From Corythucha ciliata (lineage: Eukaryota; Arthropoda; Insecta; Hemiptera; Tingidae), in assembly GCA_038030265.1 (NCBI GenBank), contig CM075939.1:24161253-24225252 (forward strand): a DNA stretch of 64,000 nucleotides. Reading direction: 5' to 3'. Shown here in pieces: positions 24,299 through 36,019 of the stretch. Within the stretch, counting starts at the first letter, position 1; each line of letters begins with the position of its first letter. The position numbers were made by a program, and so were the translations under genes. The notes beneath the pieces were generated by a model that was given only the letters and a program-made list of their open reading frames with translations, was not told the DNA's origin and made no database searches.

Positions 24299-25391
24299 TA
24301 GATAGGTGCGGTCAACTTCACGTAACCCGGCCCATGAACGGAATCGTTTGTTTAGCGCCGTTTCTAGTCATAACATCGTTTGTTTACGTTTGTGTGGCCG
24401 AAATTTTCGTTCGTTTAGCCCCTCAATCACTTCAAACAACAAACAAACAAACATGGGTGCGGCTAGTTTCACGCTCCCCAACCCATGATTAAAATCGTTT
24501 GTTTAGCCGCATATCTGGACGTACAATCGTTAGTTTACGAATGTTTAGCCAAATATTTCGTTTGTTTAGCATTTCGATAATTCATTTTTTCAAAAAAAAA
24601 AAAATTGATGGACTTGGCCAACTTCACGTAATCCGACCTATGAACGGAATAATTTTTTAGCGCCATTTATAGTCTTAATATCGTTTGTACACGTTTGTTT
24701 AGCTCGTTTATCATCTCAAGCAAATCAAACAGCAAACAAATTTGGGCGCGGCTTTAGCTTCACGCTCCCCGATCCATGACCGGAATCGTTTATTAGCGGC
24801 ATAGACATAAAATCATTTTTGTTTACGTTTCTTTGGAAATGCTAAACAAACGTAAACAAACGATTTTACGTCCAGGTATGCTGCTAAACGAACGATTTTG
24901 GTCATGAGTCGAGGAGCGTGAAGCTAACCGCAACCAAATATGTTTCTTGTTCAAAGTGCTCGAAGAGCTAAGCAAACAAAAATCTCGCTTAAAGAAACAA
25001 AAAGTTCAGCTAAACTATCGATATTACGACTAGAAATGCAGGTAAACAGACGATTCCGATCATGGATCGTGTGAAAAAATGGCTAGCTCATCAAGCTGTT
25101 TTTTGTTGGTCTTTAAAAAACTAAATTATTGTTAAGAAAAGCTAAAAATATGGCTAAACAAACTTAAACTAACGCTTTTACGTCCAGATATACCACTAAA
25201 CAAACGATTTGACGTGAAGCTAACCGCACCCATGTTTATTTGCTGTTTTACGTGCTTGAGAGGCTAAAAAAACGAACATTTCGACTAAAAAAAACGTGAA
25301 CAAACGATATTATGACTAGAAATGGCGTTAAACATACATTTCCGTAAATGGGTCGAGTTAAGTGAAGTTGGCCGCACCCATCTATTTTTTT
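24299..25391. repeat. Inverted array of aaacaaacgatt-rich units
   Basis: The left half (about 24299-24835) and right half (about 24836-25391) are inverted copies: gatgggtgcggccaacttca read on the minus strand at the right end matches agataggtgcggtcaacttc at the left end, and the similarity continues through tttctagtcataa and cgtttgtttacg. Each half contains two related units of about 300 bp with the caacttcacgtaa and gcttcacgctcccc phrases. It is divergent, without clear target duplication. Likely an old foldback transposon that grew by internal duplication. Confidence 0.75.
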
Positions 25392-25689
25392 GAAAAATCG
25401 TGTTTCGAAGTGCTAAACAAACGATGTTGGCTAAGCAAACGTAAACAAACGGTAAACAAACGAATAGGCCCAGTTTCGCGGTTTTATACGTTACGGAAAG
25501 GGTCAGGTTCACGTGCATTTCAAAAAGGCCCATATCAACCAGTCTTATCCCAGCTTTATCTGAGGAATAAGTACATTGAAAAACGCACCCTTGGGGGAAT
25601 TGCACGAGTGATTCCCCACCCCCCTTCAATTCTCCCTCGCCAACTGATCGGCATACGATACGCTTCCCCGCCTTATACCTGCACCGATC

Positions 25690-25935
25690 CTGGTTATTAA
25701 AAAATACTCGTTTCTATCTCCAGGGAATTCCCCGCATATGCTGAAGCATTCCTTTTTTCAAATAAGTCGAAGGAAGAGCGTGAAAATTCAAGGTGAAAGT
25801 TGTAGGCATGTTTGAAGTGACTTCGAGGACGAAATTTGATAAAATGATACTACCGCATACGCGGAATGTCCTGAAGATTGAAATGAGCAGGCACGTATCC
25901 GGGGGGGGGGGATCAGGGGGACAGATCCCCCCCGA
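25690..25935. repeat. Diverged relative of the 16-kb foldback element
   Basis: Shares the central phrase aaataagtcg..gaagagcgtgaa then attcaaggtgaaagtt, and the cctgaagattgaaatgag arm word, with 16017-16410. It ends at a G tract followed by a short palindrome (ggggggatcagggggacagatccccccc, split by the central bases). Confidence 0.6.
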
Positions 25936-26506
25936 AATCACAGGTCTACTTTTCATCAAAAACTAGGAATTTCGATGCGAGTAATCTTCTCAGCAAGTCA
26001 TCTTGCGCGTAGAACGAAAGCTTGGAATCCAGAGAGGGGAAGAAACTTGTGACGAAGCGTGAACTCGTGACGTCATGACTCACAAGGCTATTTGAATGAA
26101 AAGAGTTAGCATCGGAGTTGTTCGCTTTAGGCTCACCAGCTAACTTATCATCATCTTATCATTTGATTGCCTATGTAGCGGTTACCGGTTTGCTTTCTTA
26201 CGGTATTCTACCTGTCTTCTGAAAACGTTGTGTCACGCAGATGTTAGTACTGTCATATTAGTTTTGTGTTTTCTTTCCATTTCTTTTCAATAGACAATTT
26301 CCGTGGAAAAAGCGAAGGTTTAGAACTGCAGGTTATGGGTTTATTTCTAGTTGCCTAGAGCCTCTTTAACAGTATTTTTTTTTTACATTACTAGCATTAC
26401 TACGAGTGTATTTCGGTTTCAAATACTACATAATTTTTGAGTTTTTCGTTTATTTCGAGTCTGCAATTACACTTCCCTCGCGTGCTTCTCATCTAAAGTC
26501 TGAAAA

Positions 26507-26623
26507 ATGCGATACTATTGCTGCTTCAGTGACTGTAAGAGTTCTTCCATTCCGGGTCGACCTAGTTTTGACCCAGCTACTAAATTCATCCCTTTCCCTC
26601 AACCTTACCGGCACTTGAATTAA
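26507..26623 (+). pseudogene. THAP-like zinc-finger fragment
   Basis: A 38-codon frame from an ATG: MRYYCCFSDCKSS followed, about 15 residues on, by KFIPFPQPYRHLN and a stop. The C-x4-C start and the later F-x-x-FP resemble the N-terminal half of a THAP DNA-binding domain, a module often carried by transposases and host genes derived from them. The second metal-binding pair was not found in frame. It lies just upstream of the hAT-type remnant, so it may be a relic of the same or a neighbouring element. Confidence 0.4.
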
Positions 26624-26970
26624 AACGTCCCAAATTGAGGAAAAAGTGAAGAGAAAGTACATGTGAAGGAGTGTGATAAATGCGCAACTATGATGGGACT
26701 TCATGTTAAGGTGCCCCCGGAACGACGAGTTTTCATCGATACGTTTCGTGAGACGGAGGCTGAAGAATAAAATCAGAATTGAATAACTGCAAATGTGGTT
26801 TTAGTTTGACGGGAATGAGAGAAAAATAAATTCACTTTACACAGCACAAGACAAGAGTAACCCATAACCTGGCCTAAGCGGGTTGCAAAACTGTTAAAGT
26901 AGTACTGGAGAGCGCATGCGTGGAAATCGTCTATTACTGATCGTGCCCTTTGTCAAATTCAAGTTTTGCG

Positions 26971-28425
26971 ATGTCTCATAAAAAGCAAAAAAATATACTC
27001 GATTTTTTTTCGAGGGACGCAAAAAAAGTTCGTTTGGGTGAGGAGTCAAGGAAAGAACATTCAAACAATGAATCGTCTGTGTGTGAAAATGCTGAGAATA
27101 AGTTAATGTCATCGTGTAATTCTACCTCTCTGCGGAATGACGACGTCTCAACTGTGAATTCCGCAGAATTGAAGTCCTCGCCAGATCTGCAGACTCTTGG
27201 TAAGCCTGAAGGCGAGGTGAGGACTGAAATCCTCCCACCGGAAAAAGACGAGTCTCCAAATAAGTTCGACATTGGTTGCGTTGCAAAACTCGGGGCTCGT
27301 GTTTAAGCACTGAAGTGTAGAATTAAGCGCTTACTGGAGTTTGGCAACGGTGCTTTGTATCGCGATGGGACGTGTTTAAGCACTTACTCAGCGCTGAGTT
27401 AGATTGACAGTTTTGCAACGGAAAAAGATTAAGTACTCATGAAGCGCTGAACAAGTCTGGAGTTTTGCAACGCGGCCATTGCTGGCTTCTTTCTTCGAGG
27501 CTCCTCAAGAGAAAATAAGTACAACTTTATTGTAAACACATGGAAGCCTCCCGAAAATTATAAATTCCCGTCCGGAGAAAGAAACCTAAGATTTCAGTAT
27601 AAATGGTTTTGTGAGTTCCCATGGCCTACTCAGAAAAAAATGGCGGGGCCTACTGCAAGTTTTGTGTAGTTTTGCTTCTGGCCGGGAAGCAGGAAAAGGT
27701 GTGCACGCTAAGCTTGGATCCTTGGTGGAAAACCCTTTTGCCAAATGGAAGGATGCAAAGGAAGAATTAAGAAAACATGCTGAAAGGGGCTACCATGTAA
27801 ATGCTTCCCTTCTCGCTCAAAACTTCATATCCGTTTTTGAGCAGAAGATGGATGACATCGAACTTCAGCTTAATGACCAAGCAAATAATAGGCGTGAAGA
27901 AAACAGAAGGAGATTTCGTCCGATAATAAGTACTGTTTTATTTTGTGGCAGAGAGGGTCTGTCATTGAGAGGGCACGAGGATTATGGTACTTTTCTTTCC
28001 AACGCTTTTCTCGTGATGGTAAATTTCGGGCACTCTTGAGATTTCTGATAGACTCGGGAGATTCTGACCAATTCTGACCTCAAAAGTCATCTTAGTGCTC
28101 CCGCTGCTAACGCGACCTATTTGAGCCCTAGTATTCAAAATGAAGTAATAAACGTCGCGGGTAACCTGATTCAGAAGAAATTAGGAAAAAAATTAATCAG
28201 TCCCACTACTTCAGCATCTTGGCCGATGAAACAGCCGATATATCCGGTACCGAGCAGTTTTCGCTTTGCGCTCGGTATGTGGTCAAGGGAGAAGGCCATT
28301 ATTTGATTCGCGAGGACTTTCTCCAGTTTGTCCCAGTCGAAGATCTCCGTGGTTTCGCCTTGGCAAATGTTTTGAAAGACTCGATTCGGGATTTGGGTCT
28401 GGATTTGAGTCGTGTTCGAGGCCTT
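26971..28425 (+). pseudogene. Broken hAT-type (TTF zinc finger / DUF4371) transposase-derived gene
   Basis: It starts with MSHKKQKNILDFFSRDAKK, a typical opening of the TTF/ZMYM1-like family. After an inserted repeat (27279-27472) come YNFIVNTWKPPENYKFPSG, RFQYKWFCEFPW, YSEKNGGAYCKFC, FASGREAGKGVHAKLGSLVE (the TTF-type zinc finger) and then the DUF4371 region with SILADETADISGTEQFSLCA (about 28217-28275). At least three frameshifts are needed (near 27625, 27665 and 28075). It stops abruptly at 28425; the catalytic and dimerisation C-terminus is missing. Clearly inactive. Confidence 0.85.
27279..27472. mobile_element. About 194-bp MITE inside the hAT remnant
   Basis: Perfect ends CGTTGCAAAACTC and GAGTTTTGCAACG, extendable imperfectly to about 22 bp. 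Internal copies of the same word (agttttgcaacgg at about 27409) and repeated aagcgct / agcgcttact motifs suggest a compound or duplicated element. No certain target duplication. Confidence 0.7.
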
Positions 28426-28548
28426 GAATGAGAGAAAAATAAATTCACTTTACACAGCACAAGACAAGAGTAACCCATAACCTGGCCTAAGCGGGTTGCA
28501 AAACTGTTGAAGTAGGACTGGAGAGCGCATGCGTGGAAATCGTCTATT

Positions 28549-30480
28549 TAACTCACGAAATTGTCTGTTTCTCTATTTTATCCGTGAATTAGCGGTTTGT
28601 CTCAATTTCATACTGCGAGTTAGCCAATTTTCATAATTTTTGCCGTGAATTAGCGTTTTGTTTTTTTTTTTAATTTTTGTCACAAAATTGCCTCAATGAG
28701 AATAACCGCGAATTGGCTTTTTCTCCATTTTAGTCACGAATTAGCTCTTTTTCAACACTTCATCATCGAATTAGCGGCGAGCGAGCGATTTCTAAATGTC
28801 AAATAGCCACAGATCAGCAAATTTCCTACATTTAGCCGCTAAATAGCGATTATTCTCAATATCGGCAATGAATATGAGTTTTTTATATTTGTGCCGCAAA
28901 TTAGCACCCTTTCTCAATTTTACGCCACGAATTAGCCAAATTTTCACATTTCGGCCACGGATTAGCGATTTTGTTCTCTTTTAGGTATGAACCTGCCCAT
29001 TTCCCAGCCAATTAGCGCTTTTTTTGTCAATTTTATCGACGAATTAAAGTTTTATCTTAGCTCTGAAGTTGAGTTTTCCTTCCATGAATTAGCGTTTTTC
29101 CTCAATTTTTACCGCAAATTAGCATTTTTATGCAGCGAATAAGCAATTCCTCTCTATTTTACTTGCGATTTAGCGATTTTTCTAAATTTTAGCCATGAAC
29201 CAGCGCTCTTCCTAAATTTATCCACTGAATAGCGATTTTCCTTAATTTCAGCAATGAATTAGATGTTTCTCTACCTGTGCCGCGAATTGGTCCGTTTTCT
29301 CTATTTTACGCCGCGAATAAGCCCAATTCCGATCAGCGGTTTTTGCGTAGCCAAGACCTGAATTGGGGTTTTCTCAATTTTAGCTGTGAATTGGCAATTT
29401 TTACACTTTAAGCCACGAATTAGCAATTTTTATTTATTCTAGCCATGAATTATTGGGTTGTATCGGTATTTAGCCACGAATTAACAATTCTTCTCTTTAG
29501 CAGCATATTAGCGGTTTGCCTCAACTTTATCCACGAATTAAGGATTTTTATTTTAGTGATTTCTTTACTTTTCACCACAAATTCAATTTCAGTCACGCAT
29601 TTATTTCTTCTTAGTGATTGATTAGCGGTTCTCTCCATTTCTTCACGTTTAACCACGAATTATCTATTTTTATTGATTTTAGAAGCTATATAGCCCCGAG
29701 AACAGCACATTAGAGATTTTCTCAATTTATGTCATGAAGCTTCCTCAAGAAACCACCACTTTGGGAAATGAACATTTTCCCAATTTTAACATCATATTAG
29801 CGTCTCTTCTCAATTCTAGCCAGAAACTGGCGTTTTTTCTTGATTTTAACAGCGAATTATAGCAACTTGTTCACTTTCAGTCCGGAATTACCGCTTTTTC
29901 TATGAGTCCTACAAAAAATCGGCAATTGATATTCAGCCGGTAAGGCAAAAACGCGCTTAAAAGGGGCCGTCAGCGCTCGCTCCTTAAGGAATTCAAAAAT
30001 GTGCGTTTCACCTTGTCCTTCGTTTCGTCATATTTTCTCTAGCGTTTTTACTCAATTAAAAAAAAAAAAAAAGACTGGGAAGTTGCAACAGCAAATTCTA
30101 AACTCTAGCTTTTTTCTAAATTTTAGTGGTTTCGTCATTTTTAGCGCTTTTCCCCAAGTTGTAGCAATGAAATAGCGCTTTTTCTCAATTTCAGCCGCGA
30201 ATTTTCATTTGTTTTTGTTTATTTCCCAACCGTAGCCTCGAAGGCGGGTTAAAATAACGAAATATTGAAGCCACGAATATTAGCGCTTTGTACAAACTTT
30301 CAGCCCTGTAACAGCAAATTGGCTCGCATCTATACTCAATGCTGCCCAAAGACCTATAGAAACTGGGGGGTTGGCGTATTTTCTCTATTTTAGCCACGAG
30401 CGTTGCCTACAAGAGCCACGAATCAGTACTTTTCTCAATATCAGCTGTGAAATATAGCTTTCAGATTAGCAACTAGCGCT
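28549..30480. repeat. Large diverged tandem array, inverse orientation of 2930-3830
   Basis: Sixty or more degenerate units of about 25-35 bp with ccgcgaattagcg, ttttctcaatttta and gccacgaatta words. These are the reverse complement of the family at 2930-3830 and 6930-7310. It begins exactly at the end of the 123-bp repeat. Confidence 0.85.
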
Positions 30481-33400
30481 GCAATGTTGGAGAAATTGTA
30501 GCGAAACAGTTTATTTACGTGGAAAATAACAGCAGCGAAATAACTAATTTAGTGGGAAAAACAATTTAATTTTACATCAATAATTTTGCTTTGTTACGTT
30601 CCATTAAATGACTGAGCTGAGTAATCAGTCAATAAACAAATAGCATGGCTGCATTACATAGCTGTGGAATTGCAATATTTGAGCTAAATGCAAGCGAAAT
30701 TTGAACTTGATCAAAGAGGAGCACAAAAATGTATTCATGAACCTCAAGTGAAATTCATTAATTTGTTGTTATTAATTAAGTGTTGTAGTTTATTCGTTTT
30801 GTACTCCAAACAATCACGTCATTCACTTTGCTTCTATGCTTTCTTTAACACAAATTTGTATGCTGAAAATGAATAAAACCCCATCGAGTAGTTGAATAGC
30901 AGGGCTAGTGGATCGATTTTTCCAAATTGTTCGCGACTACGTTTAAAAAGCCCCCCCCCCACACACCCTCTCTCGTCCCACTGAAACTCAAAATAGATTT
31001 GCCAATCTTGATTACTAAAGATTACTCAATGGGGGGCTGACAGTAGGAAGGCGGGAAGGCCGCATTGAAAATCGATGAAGGGAAAATTATTGTTGTTTCA
31101 ATCTGTTGCTTACCATTTTTAATAAAGCGAAATGGTTCATCTGGACAACAAAAAAAAAAAAAAAAACGAGGTCATAATAGCCACTTTTACTCCTTAAAAC
31201 CGCCCGTATAAGGAAGGATAAAAGATATCGAGAGCCAGATATAACAGTGGCGTTAAACATAGCTGAACAGCAATAAACGTTAAGGTTTGGATTACAGATG
31301 TCGCCTGTCGGTTGGCCTCTCGTGTGTCACGCACGTTGTGTTATTGCCTGGTCGGAGGGGGTGGGGAAGGAGGTACCTTTGGAGAGGGTAGCCTTTAAAC
31401 GAGTTCCTTTACTCCCCCCTTCCTCTTTTCCTTTTTATCCATCTTTCACTCTTTTGATCTGATTTACCTCGTCGAGTGTCTACCCATTGTAGTTTTGCAC
31501 AATGAAACACAGTCGTCATTTTTATTGAGGAAGAGACTTAATATCTGAAAACTGGGTCACAAAATGAGAAAAGGGACCCTGAAACAAACATTTTTTTTTT
31601 TCTAACGAGCCACAACTAGGCGATATCGAGCGCCTTTAAGAAAACTCTATACATATTCATGTATTCAACCTCCCCCCCTCACCATCACCCCTATCAACCA
31701 GCGCTCATCTTTCGAGAATATAATACGGACCGTGAGAAAGTACCATCGTCTCCCGCCGCCTTCACTAATTCACCACAGTCTCCGGGGCGCGGAGTAGGTC
31801 TTTTACAACCTCCAAACCCGTCCAAGTCGCAAGCTTTTCGTTAATTAAATTTCCCTTCCCTTTTGTTTGAAACTTTCTCCCCGGAAGATGTACGGGAGAG
31901 AGGAGCCCTCATTTTCACGAATGAATGATTCAAGTTTTATTACGGGACAGTATCAAAAACATCAAAGTTATTCTAGAAAGATGAGGAAGGAGTGGCAGGG
32001 TATCGGTATTTCAATTTAAAGAAACAACAGGTTGAACTAAAGAGAAAAAAAAAAACGTTTTCCCTTTCTTTTTTTGTCCCCACAGAAAAACCTAACAATA
32101 TAAGAGACTTCGTATCAGAGAAAGAGGCTAGACGCTCTTAACTCTTAAATGCTGGGTGGCGTTCGGGGTCTGAGAAGTATAAGAAGGATGAGGAGGTAAA
32201 GTTCAAAACAAGGGGCATAATGAATGGCCAACTTAGTTATTTGGGCAAAAGCCAAACTGAAGGGGGAAGAAGAATGCAAGAAGAAGATGATTTTTCCAAG
32301 TAGGTCTCTCGGCCTTTCCCACCTTTCTTAAATTACTAAAATTAAAAAAGAAAACTTCCTGTTTTCCCTGCGGAAACATGGAAGTTGAAAAGTGCACGTG
32401 CAAGTGGAAGAAAGGTGTAAACTGGATGTCAAATGTAGATTTCTGTTTGAATTTATGCAGTAAAAATAAAGGTAAATATAATTTAGGCCAAGTCAGTAAA
32501 AAAGACAGTAAGACGCGAACAATTTACAATTACCATTACCTTCAAATCAACAAATTTCAAAAAGCTGTCGGCTTAACTACTTTAAAGGGGTTTCAACTTG
32601 TTGAAAATCAAAGAAACAAACAAGCAAGCGTCGCCAATTTACGAGCCTCTAAGGGCGAGCAGTGGTACTCCAGCACTGAAATTCCTCGTTTGATGACAAG
32701 CGATGTTTCATCAAAGAGGACCACAAAATTAAAAAAACAAACAAAATGTGACAATTGTCTTCACTCTGGACTCTAAAAAGCTCACTTGCGTTAAGCGGCG
32801 GGTGAAGCCTCGGTGGTACATGATGATGTTGATGATGATGTTGTTGTTGTTGATAGCTAGTAGTGGGCCGACCGTAAACACTGTGAACGCGGTGGTGCTC
32901 GGCTGGATGATACGGCCCATAGTGTCTGTTGTACCCCGCCAGTTTTGTATCGTTTTTTGTTTGTTTTTTTTTTTTTTGTTTTTTGTCTTTTTATAAGGTG
33001 TCGGAAGTAAAAATAGGGCAAAAAGGGGTGGGTGGAGGGGGAGACTGCAATTTATCGTATGTACATTGTCCTTTTTTAGATTTTGAGCGTCACTCTTTAA
33101 ACCGCGGCACACTTGATTTTGAATTAATAGCTTTTAATCAACCCGAGATTGTTCCCCAGCTAGTACGTATTTATTTTGCTCTACAAAAAATAAGGCAAAA
33201 AGGAAGTATGCCCTAAATTTAAAATTGACTATAAAAGTTCCTAAAATTATTGAACACTTTGATATGATGTTATTAGAATTATTGAAGGCGAAAACTCTAA
33301 AGTATTAAGCTCATAAATTCAAAAATAGTAAGATTTATATAATAATAATGAAAAGGCAAAGCGTCATTATTTCATCAGTTTCAACGTTTTTGAATCGTAG

Positions 33401-36000
33401 AAGAAGCACTAATTATTGTACAAATTGCGTATAGGACCTGCAAAAAAAGGATCCGCTTGAATTAGAAGATTTTTTTTTCAACAACAATTTACTCTCTGTT
33501 TTTTTATATTTATATCGAAAGGAAATTGTATTATGTTGAATACTGGGTTGGGGAGCTTTCATCACGTCATTTCAAGTTTTCTTGCACGAACTAGAAGGGA
33601 GAGATTTCTATCATTCCACAAAAAGGGAGAGAAAAAAACTCGTTATTTATTATTGTGAAGATCATCAGAATTTCACAAAAATAAAAAACCACAGATAACG
33701 CAGCTCAGTAATAAATAAATAAAAAATAATAATCGTAAAAGGGAACACAATTGAAGGACGAAAAAATACGGCACACACACAAAAAAGGGTTTAGTGAATG
33801 GAGAGTGTGAAAAATTATCCCCTTTCCACCCATTCACCTCCGTTGGACCTAAATCCGATTGAGAGTTCAAAGGTGTAGACAGAGAAAGAGATAAACGAGT
33901 AGAGAAGGGCCCCCACTAATTTTGATAATGGGTTAAAAATGAACAAAAAGAAAAAAAAAGCAAGGTCGAAAAGTTGTCAATAGCAATGGGGTCTGAAGAG
34001 AGTCAGACAACAAAAAATTACTCAAGGAACCGGGTCAAGGGAGTGATTGTCTTTTGTGACATTCAAGACTTCTTTTTAAAAAAATTAAATTAAATAAAAA
34101 AGACCAAATTCAACGGGAGGAAATGAACGCTAAAACGGTAAACAAAAAACAGAGAATAAATGATTATTTGTTTGAAAGTTTATAAAGTGAAGACGGATAG
34201 ATTAAATTAAAAAAAAGTGTCGGTGAAAAAACCTTGAGTAATAAATTACCGGAACTTCGTTTTTTTTTTGTTTTTTTTGTTATGTTAAAGAACGTAAAAA
34301 GGAAGAAGCACTAGTATACAAGAAGAGATAGGAGACAGAAGTGAGACTAAAGAGCATGATTGCAACAACCGCCCTCCAGTACCCTTTACCTTTCCCATAT
34401 ACCCCCAGAGGGGCTTGGAGGCGGCGGCAGCGGTGGTAGTGGTGGTGGTGGTGGTTCGTGGCGGCAAAACTCTTGAAAAGCGCATGCACCCACTCACCCC
34501 CTTTCCATCATAGGGAGGATGATCTTGCGATTTTTTTTTTTTTTTTTTTTTTCTTCTTTTTTTTTCTTTCCTCCTCACCACCGATGAGTGCAAGAGAGAT
34601 CGCTCATTTTGTGACGAACCGAAAACTGAATGATACGACTGAATGAAGAGGAATCAACAAAAAGTTATGGGGGGGCACTCGACAAATTTGGTTGGAAGCA
34701 TCATAGTGAACAGTAAAAGAAACGTTGAGCAACGAAAGAAGGGAGGGAACGAGGCATAGGCAACTGCACGCGTGGCTTGCAACGTCGTGAGGGTCACTGT
34801 ATATCTTTTGACAAAACCAACACCCTTCACCAAGCACGGTCAGGATCTCTACATTATCCCCGGGGATATCATCCTACACAAACAAAAAAATATCATGGGT
34901 TTGGTATAGATCTCCTAGAAATGGAGTAGGAAGACACGACGTTTTTGTTATGGCATTTATGCCGGATACAAACTAAAAACATTGAAAAATCTGTCTTTCA
35001 AACAGGGCAGTGATAAAACACGGAGGTTTTCTAGGACAGGGCCCTACATTGTTTGTTCTGTTTAACTCGTCTTTGTCCGAAACCGGCTACAATCGGAAAC
35101 CGTAAATTTGCCCCCTCAAACTGGCTGATGAGAATTGAAGTTTGACATTTGTACCTTTTAAAAAAAAACAAAGTCTTGAAATTTCACCCGAGAAAAATAT
35201 CATTCACAGGAAAAATAGATATTTAAAACAAAAACGGATGAAATTAAGGAAAAAGCGCCAATTCACAGCTGAAATTGAGAAAAAACAATCCAATTTTACC
35301 TGGATTCGCAAGTAAAATTTAGAGAAATAACCCACAAAATTGCATCTTCCGGAGCTATAAATATCTCCAAAATTGTAATTATCGGGTCTAAGTAATAAAA
35401 TATCCAGCAAATTGCAAGTTCATGACCTTAACCTTCGCGAAATTGCAAGTTTCGTGACCTTTTTTTTAGAGGCCGTGATTCCACATCAGGGCTAGCCAGC
35501 CGCGACAACATCCAAAGCCTGACAGACATAGTTATGAAATTACAGTACTCTGAGCTAAGAATACGTGAAATTGCTAGTTTCCGAATTTATTCTGGCGAAA
35601 TTTACGAAAACTTGTCTTTATTTCCTTGATGTCAATTTGTCTTTATTGATTGATGGTGCGAGGGAAAAATGACGTCAAAGAGCAGTTTTGAAGCATTTCA
35701 GGAAACTCTAAAATGTTTTGTTTACAAATAACAAGAAAAATTAAACCCCAGAAAACGCGTCTTCCCCCTATTCCCAACTCCATCCATTTCATTAACTGCC
35801 CTTTGACTTGATCAAACACCCACTCAAAATGTTTAAAACTTCGCCTAAAAAAACCCCTTGATTGATTTCAATGTTTAATGTTTCAATCACCAGATTCAAT
35901 CACACCAGTGATTGAAAAATGTACAAGTTCCCCATTACCGGACGTTTTTATATCGTTTTCCATTCATTTTTTTTCACTTGAGGGGCGTACATGTTTCCAC
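30481..36000. other. Intronic DNA, mostly without recognisable elements
   Basis: Simple sequence: C run near 30951, A tracts near 31150 and 32050, GAT/GTT trinucleotides at 32819-32850, GGT at 34425-34455, T tract 34530-34552. The gaaattgcaag array family reappears at 35170-35470. The 132-residue open frame at 32378-32776 has no recognised family and no supporting signals. Confidence 0.55.
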
Positions 36001-36019
36001 GTCCTCTCTGAACTGAAAC

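Larger units (their letters stand above)
26813..28548. repeat. 123-bp direct repeats (26813-26935, 28426-28548) bracketing the hAT remnant
   Basis: The two copies differ at two positions in 123. They contain cataacctggcctaagcggg and tgcaaaactgtt. They do not begin TG or end CA and carry no polyadenylation context, so they are not LTRs in any usual sense. The right copy truncates the transposase gene and directly borders the long satellite array. Confidence 0.85.

Noticed and set aside
26813..28548. LTR retrotransposon with 123-bp LTRs
   Set aside because: The repeats lack TG...CA ends, primer-binding site and polypurine tract, and the enclosed gene is hAT-type, not pol.
32378..32776. 132-residue plus-strand open frame with several Cys and Lys
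   Set aside because: No recognised domain, no signal peptide, no splice or promoter support; expected by chance in 64 kb of AT-rich DNA.
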